Positions 37,397-47,599 of a DNA stretch of 64,000 nucleotides are shown here, in pieces; position 1 is the first letter of the stretch; every line of letters begins with the position of its first letter. Origin of the DNA: Enterobacter sp. RIT418 (GTDB taxonomy: Bacteria > Pseudomonadota > Gammaproteobacteria > Enterobacterales > Enterobacteriaceae); contig NZ_QBJD02000010.1 of the NCBI RefSeq assembly GCF_003057745.1, positions 62,001-126,000 on the forward strand, read 5' to 3'. The position numbers and the translations under genes were made by a program. Under the pieces are notes generated by a model, which was not told where the DNA came from, made no database searches, and saw only the letters and a list, made by a program, of their open reading frames with translations.

Positions 37397-40075
37397 TTAA
37401 GCGTTTTTCTTGGCTTTCTTGTCAGCTTTAACAACAGGTGCTTCAACTTTCGCTGCGACAGTATCGCTTTCTTTGAACTCACGTCCGTAGTAGGTATCCA
37501 GCAGAATCTGTTTCAGCTCGGCGATCAGCGGGTAGCGCGGGTTGGCACCGGTACACTGGTCATCGAACGCATCTTCAGACAGTTTGTCTACGTGAGCGAG
37601 GAAGTCAGCTTCCTGAACGCCAGCTTCACGGATAGACTTAGGAATACCCAGCTCCGCTTTCAGGCTTTCCAGCCATGCCAGCAGTTTCTCGATCTTAGCA
37701 GCAGTGCGGTCGCCCGGTGCGCTCAGACCCAGGTGATCGGCGATTTCAGCATAACGACGACGCGCTTGAGGGCGGTCATACTGGCTGAAGGCAGTCTGCT
37801 TGGTTGGGTTGTCGTTAGCGTTATAGCGGATAACGTTGCTGATCAGCAGGGCGTTCGCCAGACCGTGAGGAATGTGGAACTGAGAGCCCAGCTTGTGCGC
37901 CATTGAGTGGCAAACACCCAGGAAGGCGTTCGCAAACGCGATACCGGCGATGGTTGCCGCACTGTGTACACGCTCACGTGCTACAGGATTTTTAGCCCCT
38001 TCGTTGTAAGACGCTGGCAGGTTTTCTTTCAGCAGTTTCAGTGCCTGAAGGGCCTGACCGTCAGAGAACTCAGATGCCAGAACGGAAACGTAAGCTTCCA
38101 GTGCGTGAGTTACGGCATCCAGACCACCGAAGGCACACAGTGACTTAGGCATTTCCATGACCAGGTTGGCATCGACGATAGCCATATCTGGCGTCAATGC
38201 GTAGTCAGCCAGTGGGTATTTCTGACCTGTTGCATCGTCAGTTACAACCGCAAACGGCGTCACTTCTGAACCCGTACCGGAAGTGGTAGTAACGGCGATC
38301 ATTTTCGCTTTTACGCCCATTTTCGGGAACTTGTAGATACGCTTGCGGATGTCCATAAAGCGCAGAGCCAGTTCTTCAAAGTGGGTTTCTGGATGTTCGT
38401 ACATAACCCACATGATTTTCGCGGCGTCCATTGGGGAACCACCGCCCAGAGCGATAATCACATCTGGTTTGAAGGAGTTGGCCAGCTCCGCACCTTTGCG
38501 CACTACGCTCAGGGTTGGGTCAGCTTCAACTTCGAAGAATACTTCAGTCTCAACGCCAGCAGCTTTCAACACAGAGGTGATCTGGTCTGCATAGCCGTTG
38601 TTAAACAGGAAACGGTCAGTCACGATGAGCGCACGCTTGTGGCCATCAGTAATCACTTCATCCAGCGCGATTGGCAGGGAGCCGCGGCGGAAGTAGATAG
38701 ATTTCGGAAGTTTGTGCCACAACATGTTTTCAGCTCGCTTAGCAACGGTTTTCTTGTTGATCAGGTGTTTTGGACCAACGTTTTCAGAGATGGAGTTACC
38801 ACCCCAGGAACCACAACCCAGAGTCAGGGAAGGTGCGAGTTTGAAGTTATACAGGTCACCGATACCACCCTGAGAAGCAGGGGTGTTAATCAGGATACGT
38901 GCTGTTTTCATCATCTGACCGAAGTGAGCAACGCGTTCTGGCTGGTTGTCCTGGTCAGTGTAGAGACATGAGGTGTGGCCGATACCGCCCATCGCAACCA
39001 GTTTCTCTGCTTTTTCTACCGCGTCTTCGAAATCTTTTGCACGGTACATTGCCAGAGTAGGGGACAGTTTTTCGTGTGCGAACGGCTCGCTTTCGTCAAC
39101 AACCTTCACTTCACCAATCAGAATCTTGGTGGTAGCCGGTACGGTGAAGCCAGCAAGTTCAGCGATTTTGTACGCTGGCTGACCCACGATAGCGGCATTC
39201 AGCGCGCCATTTTTCAGGATGATGTCCTGAACGGCTTTCAGTTCTTTACCCTGCAGCAGGTAGCCGCCGTGGCTCGCGAAGCGTTCGCGAACGGCATCGT
39301 AAACGGAATCAACAACAACCACAGACTGTTCAGACGCACAGATAACGCCGTTGTCGAAGGTTTTGGACATCAGAACGGATGCAACAGCACGTTTGATATC
39401 GGCGGTTTCGTCGATAACAACAGGCGTATTACCCGCGCCCACGCCGATGGCTGGCTTACCGGAGCTGTATGCAGCTTTAACCATGCCTGGACCACCGGTC
39501 GCGAGGATCAGGTTAATGTCTGGGTGATGCATCAGCGCATTAGACAACTCAACGGAAGGTTGGTCGATCCAGCCAATCAGGTCTTTCGGCGCACCGGCGG
39601 CAATGGCGGCCTGCAGAACGATATCGGCCGCTTTGTTGGTTGCGTCTTTTGCACGTGGATGCGGAGAGAAGATGATTGCGTTGCGGGTCTTCAGGCTAAT
39701 AAGCGATTTGAAGATAGCAGTAGAGGTTGGGTTGGTGGTTGGAACGATACCGCAAATGATGCCGATGGGTTCTGCGATGGTGATAGTGCCGAAGGTATCA
39801 TCCTCAGACAGTACGCCGCAGGTCTTCTCATCTTTATAGGCGTTGTAGATATACTCTGAAGCAAAGTGGTTTTTAATCACTTTATCTTCAACGATACCCA
39901 TGCCAGATTCGGCAACGGCCATTTTAGCGAGAGGGATTCGAGCATCTGCAGCAGCCAGAGCGGCCGCGCGGAAGATTTTATCAACCTGTTCTTGGGTGAA
40001 ATTGGCATATTCACGCTGGGCTTTTTTCACGCGCTCAACGAGTGCGTTCAGTTCAGCGATATTAGTAACAGCCAT
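37397..40075 (-). CDS. adhE: Bifunctional acetaldehyde-CoA/alcohol dehydrogenase AdhE
   Basis: 892 residues (E. coli 891). Converts acetyl-CoA to acetaldehyde and then ethanol in fermentation; forms spirosomes. N-terminal aldehyde dehydrogenase half with catalytic Cys in DNGVICASEQ (near 246); C-terminal iron alcohol dehydrogenase half with GGGSPMDAAK and the metal histidines in GLDAVTHALEAY and CHSMAHKLG. The start is ATG 40075 (MAVTNIAELN) after AGGAGAGC; the upstream in-frame ATG lies in the leader. C-terminal tail KADKKAKKNA is Lys-rich as in relatives. Confidence 0.97.
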   Translation of the reverse strand: MAVTNIAELNALVERVKKAQREYANFTQEQVDKIFRAAALAAADARIPLAKMAVAESGMGIVEDKVIKNHFASEYIYNAYKDEKTCGVLSEDDTFGTITIAEPIGIICGIVPTTNPTSTAIFKSLISLKTRNAIIFSPHPRAKDATNKAADIVLQAAIAAGAPKDLIGWIDQPSVELSNALMHHPDINLILATGGPGMVKAAYSSGKPAIGVGAGNTPVVIDETADIKRAVASVLMSKTFDNGVICASEQSVVVVDSVYDAVRERFASHGGYLLQGKELKAVQDIILKNGALNAAIVGQPAYKIAELAGFTVPATTKILIGEVKVVDESEPFAHEKLSPTLAMYRAKDFEDAVEKAEKLVAMGGIGHTSCLYTDQDNQPERVAHFGQMMKTARILINTPASQGGIGDLYNFKLAPSLTLGCGSWGGNSISENVGPKHLINKKTVAKRAENMLWHKLPKSIYFRRGSLPIALDEVITDGHKRALIVTDRFLFNNGYADQITSVLKAAGVETEVFFEVEADPTLSVVRKGAELANSFKPDVIIALGGGSPMDAAKIMWVMYEHPETHFEELALRFMDIRKRIYKFPKMGVKAKMIAVTTTSGTGSEVTPFAVVTDDATGQKYPLADYALTPDMAIVDANLVMEMPKSLCAFGGLDAVTHALEAYVSVLASEFSDGQALQALKLLKENLPASYNEGAKNPVARERVHSAATIAGIAFANAFLGVCHSMAHKLGSQFHIPHGLANALLISNVIRYNANDNPTKQTAFSQYDRPQARRRYAEIADHLGLSAPGDRTAAKIEKLLAWLESLKAELGIPKSIREAGVQEADFLAHVDKLSEDAFDDQCTGANPRYPLIAELKQILLDTYYGREFKESDTVAAKVEAPVVKADKKAKKNA

Positions 40076-40099
40076 AATGCTCTCCTGATAATGTTTAAA

Positions 40100-40220
40100 C
40101 TCTTTTAGTAAACCAGCGCTCAATACGAAAGACAGTATAGTAAGAGCGGGTGCTACTTGCGTAACCCACATTAAAACAAAGGGTTACTTGCTGCTCCTGA
40201 TCACTAATTTACTAAAAGAG
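40100..40220 (-). promoter_or_regulatory. Long-range inverted repeat in the adhE leader
   Basis: CTCTTTTAGTAAA (40100-40112) is the exact complement of TTTACTAAAAGAG (40208-40220). In the mRNA the pair would close a ~120-nt structure whose base lies 25 nt before the start codon, next to the ribosome site. E. coli adhE translation is known to need RNase III cleavage of its leader. The rest of the 40076-40555 gap shows no gene. Confidence 0.6.
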
Positions 40221-40555
40221 CCTTACCTTAGCATCATACCTTTTTGATAGGTGATCTCCCTGGCGGCGTAACCAAGATTACTCACTTCTGAGTACCGAAA
40301 TCATGATCTGCATCAATTTATACCCAAGCTGATACCTTTCAGCAGGGTTATTTCTTTGAGATTTTTCCAGTGTTAAATAATTACGAAACTATTGGAAGTA
40401 ACGCTATCATTGATTATACAAATGTTTAACATGATGAATTGACACCGTTTTGGTGTAGATATCAGGTGAAGTGTTCGAATAAAAAGCGTATCTTCAGCAC
40501 GGTTTTACCATGACGGCTTTCTGGACCCTGAACATGCGCATTTGCGGAGCAAAAT

Positions 40556-41203
40556 GTGATTCAAACGCTCTTTGATTTTCCTACATATTTTAAGTTTTTT
40601 ATCGGTTTGTTTGCGCTGGTAAACCCGGTGGGGATCATTCCCGTCTTTATCAGTATGACCAGCTACCAAACAGCCGCGGCGCGAAATAAAACCAACCTGA
40701 CGGCAAACCTGTCGGTGGCCATTATTCTGCTTACCTCTCTGTACCTTGGTGATGCGATACTCCAGGTGTTCGGGATCTCGATTGATTCCTTTCGTATTGC
40801 GGGCGGAATTCTGGTCGTGACCATCGCGATGTCGATGATCAGCGGCAAGCTGGGCGAAGACAAACAAAACAAACAGGAAAAATCAGAAACCGCGATCCGC
40901 GAAAGCATCGGCGTGGTGCCGCTGGCTCTGCCGCTGATGGCAGGCCCTGGCGCAATCAGCTCCACCATCGTGTGGGGGACGCGTTATCACAACTGGGTTC
41001 ACCTCATCGGTTTCTCCGTGGCGATTGCGCTTTTTGCGCTTTGCTGTTGGGGGGTATTCCGTATGGCTCCCTGGCTCGTTCGCCTGCTGGGGCAGACGGG
41101 TATTAACGTGATAACCCGTATCATGGGGTTGTTGCTGATGGCGCTGGGGATCGAATTTATTGTGACCGGGATCAAAAGTATTTTCCCTGGCCTCCTGCAT
41201 TAA
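40556..41203 (+). CDS. ychE: MarC-family membrane protein YchE
   Basis: 215 residues, the E. coli length, starting at a GTG. Six hydrophobic helices with the family motif FALVNPVGIIPVF near residue 19 and LPLMAGPGAISSTIV near residue 123. Inner-membrane protein; transport substrate unknown despite the MarC name. Confidence 0.93.
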   Translation: MIQTLFDFPTYFKFFIGLFALVNPVGIIPVFISMTSYQTAAARNKTNLTANLSVAIILLTSLYLGDAILQVFGISIDSFRIAGGILVVTIAMSMISGKLGEDKQNKQEKSETAIRESIGVVPLALPLMAGPGAISSTIVWGTRYHNWVHLIGFSVAIALFALCCWGVFRMAPWLVRLLGQTGINVITRIMGLLLMALGIEFIVTGIKSIFPGLLH

Positions 41204-41221
41204 CAATTTCATTTGAAAGAG

Positions 41222-41247
41222 CGGAGCCTGTGGCTCCGTTTTTTTTA
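41222..41247 (+). terminator. ychE terminator
   Basis: CGGAGCC / GGCTCCG hairpin with a TGT loop and eight T, 18 bases after the stop. The remaining gap to oppA (41248-41968) is AT-rich at first and holds the long opp leader; I see no supported gene in it. Confidence 0.88.
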
Positions 41248-41968
41248 CGTGATTATCAGTAAATCATATAAATAAAGTTGAATAGCGCACCCGTTATAAT
41301 AAATTCTGCTAATAATGAATTTCCATTAAATTTCATCCGCTTATTTGACTGACCCACTTCGCCCTGCGCATAAACCATTCAATCACACTGTTATTTTACT
41401 CACACCATACTCTGGGGCTTGCTGCGCGATACCCGAAATGATATTAGTAAATTCAAGATTCCCTTAGATGAATGTGCTAAATAATAATCAATTGTTAAAC
41501 TTTTGTACAAAATCGGTTGATGGTAGCGCAGCGACGCGCGCTTAGAGGGCTTTATCTCTATCTAACTGAATAGCTAGGTTTTTTTAAGGTATTGAATGTT
41601 CGGCATGGCTGCCCCCACGCAAAACCTCGCTCTGTAAAAGAGAATTGCTTAACAAATTTGCAAAATCTATTGGCGGGAGCCTGCGCCATTTGGTACTTTC
41701 CGGCCTTATATTTTGCGACATTAAACAAGTAGATGAGAATAGTTATCATAGAAATATTTCTCATCTCTCAACATCGCGCTTCGACAGGGGGCGCGTAACG
41801 AATCGACGCAAGACCCCGTACGAGCGGTCAGTAATAAAAAAGTCGGTGATAGCAAGCAGTAAAAAGAACCTGGCGGCAGCAAAAAAATCTCCTGCGCTGC
41901 ACAGGCCCCGACAGGGGAATACACAGCTGGCGAAGGCCGGTAATTATAATGAGTGGAGTATCAACACA

Positions 41969-43600
41969 ATGACCATCATCACAAAAAAAAGCCTGGTAGC
42001 GGCGGGTATTTTAAGTGCGCTAATCGCGGGCAACGTTGCAATGGCTGCAGACGTCCCGGCAGGGGTTCAGCTGGCAGAGAAGCAAACGCTGGTGCGTAAT
42101 AACGGGGCAGAAGTGCAATCTCTTGATCCGCACAAAATTGAAGGCGTGCCGGAATCTAACGTTAACCGCGATCTGTTCGAAGGTCTGCTGGTGACTGACG
42201 TAGACGGCCACCCGGCGCCGGGCGTTGCGGAAAAGTGGGAAAATAAAGATTTTAAAGTCTGGACTTTCCATCTGCGTAAAGATGCGAAATGGTCCGACGG
42301 AACGCCTGTTACCGCAGAAGATTTTGTTTATAGCTGGCAGCGCCTGGCGAATCCAAATACCGCCTCTCCGTATGCGAGCTACCTGCAGTATGGTCATATC
42401 GCCAATATCGATGACATCATCACCGGTAAAAAACCCGTTACCGATCTGGGCGTTAAAGCAATTGATGCGAATACTTTTGAAGTGACGTTGAGCGAGCCTG
42501 TTCCGTACTTCTATAAGCTGCTGGTTCACCCATCCGTTTCTCCGGTTCCAAAATCCGCCGTTGAGAAATTCGGTGAGAAGTGGACGCAGCCGGCCAATAT
42601 CGTGACCAACGGCGCTTACAAGCTGAAGGACTGGGTGGTCAACGAGCGCATGGTGCTGGAGCGTAACCCGCAGTACTGGGATAACGCGAAAACCGTCATT
42701 AACCAGGTGACCTATCTGCCAATCTCTTCCGAAGTGACGGACGTTAACCGCTACCGTAGCGGTGAAATCGACATGACCTATAACAACATGCCGATTGAAC
42801 TGTTCCAGAAGCTGAAAAAAGAGATCCCGAAAGAAGTGCACGTAGACCCATACCTGTGCACCTACTACTACGAAATCAACAACCAGAAGGCACCGTTCAC
42901 CGACGTGCGCGTGCGTACCGCGCTGAAGCTGGCTCTGGACCGCGATATTATCGTTAATAAGGTGAAAAACCAGGGCGATCTGCCGGCATACAGCTACACC
43001 CCGCCTTATACCGACGGCATGAAGCTGGATAAACCAGAGTGGTTCGGCTGGACGCAGGAAAAACGCAACGAAGAGGCGAAAAAACTGCTGGCCGAAGCCG
43101 GTTATACTTCTGACAAGCCGCTGACCTTCAGCCTGCTGTACAACACCTCCGATCTGCATAAAAAACTGGCGATTGCCGTGGCGTCAATCTGGAAGAAAAA
43201 CCTGGGCGTCAACGTTAAGCTGGAGAATCAGGAGTGGAAAACCTTCCTCGACACGCGTCACCAGGGCACCTTCGACGTTGCGCGTGCGGGCTGGTGTGCG
43301 GACTATAACGAACCGACATCCTTCCTGAACACCATGCTGAGCGACAGTTCTAACAACACGGCGCACTATAAGAGCCCGGCGTTTGACAAGCTGATCGCCG
43401 ATACGCTGAAAACGACAGACGATGCGCAGCGCGCCGATCTGTACGCGAAGTCTGAAGCACAGCTCGATAAGGATTCTGCGATCGTTCCGGTTTACTACTA
43501 CGTCAACGCCCGTCTGGTGAAGCCGTGGGTCGGTGGATATACCGGTAAAGACCCGATGGATAATATCTCTGTTAAAAACTTGTATATTATCAAGCATTAA
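41969..43600 (+). CDS. oppA: Periplasmic oligopeptide-binding protein OppA
   Basis: 543 residues, the E. coli length. Signal peptide KKSLVAAGILSALIAGNVAM, cleaved before ADVPAG (residue ~27). SBP family 5 fold that binds 2-5 residue peptides and hands them to OppBCDF; the conserved peptide-clamp Asp/Cys region AGWCADYNEP is present. The start ATG at 41969 is preceded by GAGT; the in-frame ORF from 41645 is leader sequence. A CA-rich start region (caacacaATG) resembles the known GcvB sRNA target in oppA (inference). Confidence 0.97.
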   Translation: MTIITKKSLVAAGILSALIAGNVAMAADVPAGVQLAEKQTLVRNNGAEVQSLDPHKIEGVPESNVNRDLFEGLLVTDVDGHPAPGVAEKWENKDFKVWTFHLRKDAKWSDGTPVTAEDFVYSWQRLANPNTASPYASYLQYGHIANIDDIITGKKPVTDLGVKAIDANTFEVTLSEPVPYFYKLLVHPSVSPVPKSAVEKFGEKWTQPANIVTNGAYKLKDWVVNERMVLERNPQYWDNAKTVINQVTYLPISSEVTDVNRYRSGEIDMTYNNMPIELFQKLKKEIPKEVHVDPYLCTYYYEINNQKAPFTDVRVRTALKLALDRDIIVNKVKNQGDLPAYSYTPPYTDGMKLDKPEWFGWTQEKRNEEAKKLLAEAGYTSDKPLTFSLLYNTSDLHKKLAIAVASIWKKNLGVNVKLENQEWKTFLDTRHQGTFDVARAGWCADYNEPTSFLNTMLSDSSNNTAHYKSPAFDKLIADTLKTTDDAQRADLYAKSEAQLDKDSAIVPVYYYVNARLVKPWVGGYTGKDPMDNISVKNLYIIKH

Positions 43601-43610
43601 TGGCAATGAG

Positions 43611-43632
43611 TGGGGCGGGTAACCTCGCCCCA
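43611..43632 (+). other. Intercistronic stem-loop between oppA and oppB
   Basis: TGGGGCG / CGCCCCA hairpin without a U-tract. Such a structure usually protects the oppA 3' end, giving more binding protein than permease. Confidence 0.6.
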
Positions 43633-43684
43633 CGGTGTCTAACCATCGTCACATAATATAGGCACACGCCAGAAGGTACGGGCA

Positions 43685-44605
43685 ATGTTAAAATTTATCT
43701 TTCGTCGCTGTCTTGAAGCGATTCCAACACTCTTTATTCTCATCACTATTTCCTTCTTTATGATGCGCCTGGCGCCGGGAAGTCCATTCACCGGTGAACG
43801 CACTCTGCCACCAGAAGTCATGGCAAACATCGAAGCGAAATATCATTTAAACGATCCCATCACCACCCAGTACTTCAACTATCTGAAGCAGCTGGCCCAC
43901 GGTGATTTTGGTCCGTCATTTAAATACAAAGACTATTCCGTGAACGATCTGGTGGCGTCGAGCTTCCCGGTATCGGCCAAATTAGGCGCGGCAGCGTTTA
44001 TTCTCGCCGTGGTTCTCGGGGTCACTGCGGGCGTTATCGCTGCGCTGAATCAAAATACCAAATGGGATTACGCGGTGATGGGGGTGGCAATGACCGGGGT
44101 CGTCATACCCAGCTTTGTTGTTGCGCCGCTGCTGGTCATGATATTTGCTATCACGCTGAAGTGGCTGCCCGGGGGCGGCTGGAACGGCGGGGCGCTGAAA
44201 TTTATGATCCTGCCTATGGTGGCGCTGTCCCTGGCGTATATTGCGAGCATCGCGCGAATTACCCGCGGCTCGATGATTGAGGTTTTACACTCGAACTTCA
44301 TCCGCACCGCGCGCGCTAAAGGTCTGCCGATGCGCCGAATTATTTTCCGCCACGCTCTTAAGCCCGCGCTGCTGCCGGTGTTGTCCTATATGGGGCCAGC
44401 CTTCGTCGGTATCATCACCGGCTCAATGGTGATTGAAACCATTTATGGTCTGCCGGGCATTGGTCAGCTGTTTGTGAACGGGGCGCTGAACCGCGACTAT
44501 TCGCTGGTGCTGAGCCTGACGATCCTCGTGGGTGCGCTGACCATTCTCTTCAACGCCGTTGTCGATGTGCTGTATGCCGTTATCGACCCGAAAATCCGTT
44601 ACTAA
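43685..44605 (+). CDS. oppB: Oligopeptide ABC permease OppB
   Basis: 306 residues. Inner-membrane permease with six helices; the EAA loop that docks to the ATPases reads NFIRTARAKGLPMRRIIFRHAL near residue 205. Pairs with OppC. Follows oppA by 84 bases. Confidence 0.97.
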   Translation: MLKFIFRRCLEAIPTLFILITISFFMMRLAPGSPFTGERTLPPEVMANIEAKYHLNDPITTQYFNYLKQLAHGDFGPSFKYKDYSVNDLVASSFPVSAKLGAAAFILAVVLGVTAGVIAALNQNTKWDYAVMGVAMTGVVIPSFVVAPLLVMIFAITLKWLPGGGWNGGALKFMILPMVALSLAYIASIARITRGSMIEVLHSNFIRTARAKGLPMRRIIFRHALKPALLPVLSYMGPAFVGIITGSMVIETIYGLPGIGQLFVNGALNRDYSLVLSLTILVGALTILFNAVVDVLYAVIDPKIRY

Positions 44606-44617
44606 CTGGGGCACGCC

Positions 44618-45526
44618 ATGATGTTGAGTAAGAAAAACAGCGAGGCGCTGGAAAACTTCAGTGAAAAACTGGAAGTGGAAGGCCGTAGCCTCTGGCAGGA
44701 TGCGCGTCGGCGCTTCATGCATAACCGCGCGGCCGTCGCCAGCCTGATCGTGCTGGTCATTATCGCGCTGTTTGTAACGCTGGCGCCAATGCTGTCGCAG
44801 TTCAGCTATTTTGATACCGACTGGGGCATGATGTCGAGCGCCCCGGATATGGAGTCCGGACACTATTTTGGTACCGACTCATCCGGCCGCGACCTGCTGG
44901 TCCGCGTGGCGATTGGTGGGCGCATTTCGCTGATGGTGGGTATCGCCGCTGCGCTGGTGGCGGTAGTGCTGGGCACGCTCTACGGTTCGCTCTCCGGCTA
45001 CCTGGGCGGCAAGGTGGATTCCGTAATGATGCGCATACTGGAGATCTTAAACTCCTTCCCGTTCATGTTCTTCGTCATCCTGCTTGTGACCTTCTTCGGG
45101 CAAAACATTCTGCTGATCTTCGTCGCTATCGGGATGGTGTCGTGGCTTGATATGGCACGTATCGTGCGTGGTCAGACGCTGAGCCTTAAGCGCAAAGAAT
45201 TTATCGAAGCCGCGCAGGTTGGCGGTGTTTCTACGGGGAATATCGTGGTGCGCCACATCGTGCCGAACGTGCTCGGCGTGGTGGTGGTTTATGCCTCGCT
45301 GCTGGTGCCTAGCATGATCCTGTTTGAATCCTTCCTGAGCTTCCTGGGGCTGGGCACGCAGGAGCCGCTCAGCAGCTGGGGCGCATTGCTGAGCGACGGC
45401 GCAAACTCGATGGAAGTCTCGCCGTGGCTGCTGCTGTATCCCGCGGGCTTCCTGGTCGTGACCCTGTTTTGTTTCAACTTTATCGGCGATGGCCTGCGTG
45501 ATGCCCTCGACCCGAAAGACCGCTAA
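44618..45526 (+). CDS. oppC: Oligopeptide ABC permease OppC
   Basis: 302 residues. N-terminal cytoplasmic helix, then six membrane helices and the EAA loop EFIEAAQVGGVSTGNIVVRH. Partner of OppB in the OppBCDF complex; 12 bases after oppB. Confidence 0.97.
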   Translation: MMLSKKNSEALENFSEKLEVEGRSLWQDARRRFMHNRAAVASLIVLVIIALFVTLAPMLSQFSYFDTDWGMMSSAPDMESGHYFGTDSSGRDLLVRVAIGGRISLMVGIAAALVAVVLGTLYGSLSGYLGGKVDSVMMRILEILNSFPFMFFVILLVTFFGQNILLIFVAIGMVSWLDMARIVRGQTLSLKRKEFIEAAQVGGVSTGNIVVRHIVPNVLGVVVVYASLLVPSMILFESFLSFLGLGTQEPLSSWGALLSDGANSMEVSPWLLLYPAGFLVVTLFCFNFIGDGLRDALDPKDR

Positions 45527-45537
45527 GGAGCGCCGTC

Positions 45538-46551
45538 ATGACGATTATAGAAACGGCACCAGCGCCACGGGCGCAGCAGCAGAACAACGTTTTGCTGGAT
45601 GTTAAAGACCTCCGCGTCACCTTCGCCACGCCAGACGGCGACGTCACGGCGGTTAACGATCTCAACTTCAACCTGCGCGCGGGTGAAACGCTGGGGATCG
45701 TAGGGGAGTCAGGCTCCGGAAAATCGCAAACGGCCTTTGCGCTCATGGGGCTGCTGGCGCAAAACGGGCGCATCGGCGGTTCGGCCACCTTCAACGGTAG
45801 GGAGATCCTTAACCTGCCGGAGCATGAGCTGAACAAGCTTCGCGCCGAGCAAATCTCGATGATTTTCCAGGACCCGATGACGTCCCTGAACCCCTACATG
45901 CGCGTCGGCGAGCAGCTGATGGAAGTGCTGATGCTCCACAAAGGGATGGGCAAAGCCGAGGCCTTCGAAGAGTCAGTCAGAATGCTGGATGCGGTGAAAA
46001 TGCCCGAAGCGCGCAAGCGCATGCGTATGTTTCCGCACGAGTTTTCCGGGGGCATGCGCCAGCGCGTAATGATTGCGATGGCGCTTCTGTGCCGGCCAAA
46101 GCTGCTGATTGCGGACGAACCTACTACCGCGCTGGACGTGACCGTTCAGGCGCAGATCATGACCCTGCTTAACGAGCTTAAGCACGAGTTCAACACCGCC
46201 ATTATCATGATCACCCATGACCTGGGCGTTGTCGCCGGGATCTGTGACAAAGTGCTGGTGATGTACGCAGGGCGCACCATGGAGTACGGCAACGCGCGCG
46301 ATGTGTTCTACCAGCCCGCGCACCCGTATTCAATTGGCCTGCTGAATGCCGTCCCACGCCTTGATGCCGAAGGGGACTCGCTGCTGACCATTCCGGGCAA
46401 TCCGCCAAACCTGCTGCGTCTGCCGAAAGGCTGTCCGTTCCAGCCGCGCTGCCCGCACGCGATGGAAATTTGCAACAGCGCACCGCCGCTGGAGCCATTT
46501 GCACCAGGCCGCCTGCGCGCCTGCTTTAAGCCGCAGGAGGAGCTGGTATGA
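45538..46551 (+). CDS. oppD: Oligopeptide ABC ATPase OppD
   Basis: 337 residues. Walker A GESGSGKSQTAF, Q-loop MIFQDPMTSLNPY, signature FSGGMRQRVMIAMAL, Walker B LLIADEPTTALD and H-loop ITHDLGVVAG are all intact. The C-terminal oligopeptide-transporter domain has the Fe-S-type cysteines GCPFQPRCPHAMEIC. Overlaps oppF by 4 bases. Confidence 0.97.
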   Translation: MTIIETAPAPRAQQQNNVLLDVKDLRVTFATPDGDVTAVNDLNFNLRAGETLGIVGESGSGKSQTAFALMGLLAQNGRIGGSATFNGREILNLPEHELNKLRAEQISMIFQDPMTSLNPYMRVGEQLMEVLMLHKGMGKAEAFEESVRMLDAVKMPEARKRMRMFPHEFSGGMRQRVMIAMALLCRPKLLIADEPTTALDVTVQAQIMTLLNELKHEFNTAIIMITHDLGVVAGICDKVLVMYAGRTMEYGNARDVFYQPAHPYSIGLLNAVPRLDAEGDSLLTIPGNPPNLLRLPKGCPFQPRCPHAMEICNSAPPLEPFAPGRLRACFKPQEELV

Positions 46552-47552
46552 ACGCGGTTGATGAAAAAAGAAACGTACTGCTCGAAATTGCCGATCTCAA
46601 AGTGCATTTTGATATTAAAGACGGCAAACAGTGGTTCTGGCAGCCATCGAAAACCCTGAAGGCGGTCGATGGCGTGACGCTGCGCCTGTACGAAGGGGAA
46701 ACGCTGGGCGTAGTGGGCGAATCGGGCTGCGGTAAATCAACGTTTGCGCGCGCGATAATCGGCCTGGTGAAAGCCACCGACGGCCGCGTGGCGTGGCTGG
46801 GTAAAGATCTGCTGGGCATGAAGCCGGACGAGTGGCGCGCCGTGCGCAGCGACATCCAGATGATTTTCCAGGATCCTCTGGCGTCGCTTAACCCGCGCAT
46901 GACTATCGGCGAGATCATCGCCGAGCCGCTGCGGACCTACCATCCGAAGATGTCCCGCCAGGAAGTGCGCGACCGCGTGAAAGCGATGATGATGAAGGTC
47001 GGGCTACTGCCTAACCTGATCAACCGCTACCCGCACGAGTTCTCCGGCGGCCAGTGCCAGCGTATCGGCATTGCCCGCGCGCTGATCCTGGAGCCTAAGC
47101 TGATTATCTGCGATGAGCCGGTTTCCGCGCTTGACGTGTCGATTCAGGCGCAGGTGGTCAACCTGCTGCAAAAGCTCCAGCGTGAAATGGGGCTGTCGTT
47201 AATATTTATTGCCCACGATCTGGCCGTGGTTAAGCACATTTCGGACCGCGTTCTGGTGATGTATCTGGGACATGCGGTGGAGCTGGGCACCTACGACGAG
47301 GTGTACCACAATCCGCTGCACCCCTACACGAAGGCGCTGATGTCTGCGGTGCCCATTCCGGACCCGGACCTGGAGAAGAATAAAACGATCCAGCTTCTGG
47401 AAGGGGAATTGCCGTCACCCATCAACCCACCTTCGGGATGCGTATTCCGCACGCGCTGCCCGATGGCCGGGCCGGAATGCGCGCAAACGCGACCGGTACT
47501 GGAGGGCAGTTTCCGACATGCGGTTTCCTGCCTTAAAGTAGACCCGTTATAA
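46548..47552 (+). CDS. oppF: Oligopeptide ABC ATPase OppF
   Basis: 334 residues. Walker A GESGCGKSTFAR, signature FSGGQCQRIGIARAL, Walker B LIICDEPVSALD and C-terminal cysteines SGCVFRTRCPMAGPEC. Forms the ATPase pair with OppD. Confidence 0.97.
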   Translation: MNAVDEKRNVLLEIADLKVHFDIKDGKQWFWQPSKTLKAVDGVTLRLYEGETLGVVGESGCGKSTFARAIIGLVKATDGRVAWLGKDLLGMKPDEWRAVRSDIQMIFQDPLASLNPRMTIGEIIAEPLRTYHPKMSRQEVRDRVKAMMMKVGLLPNLINRYPHEFSGGQCQRIGIARALILEPKLIICDEPVSALDVSIQAQVVNLLQKLQREMGLSLIFIAHDLAVVKHISDRVLVMYLGHAVELGTYDEVYHNPLHPYTKALMSAVPIPDPDLEKNKTIQLLEGELPSPINPPSGCVFRTRCPMAGPECAQTRPVLEGSFRHAVSCLKVDPL

Positions 47553-47556
47553 TCGC

Positions 47557-47587
47557 AAGGGCTGACATGACGTCAGCCCTTATTATT
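47557..47587 (+). terminator. opp operon terminator
   Basis: AAGGGCTGAC / GTCAGCCCTT hairpin followed by TATTATTT. An in-frame ATG for the next gene lies inside the loop, which argues against using it as a start. Confidence 0.8.
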
Positions 47588-47599
47588 TGCGAGGTCACT

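Noticed and set aside
41645..41968. Extended OppA start giving 651 residues
   Set aside because: It would place 108 charged residues before a normal signal peptide; the ATG at 41969 matches E. coli OppA.
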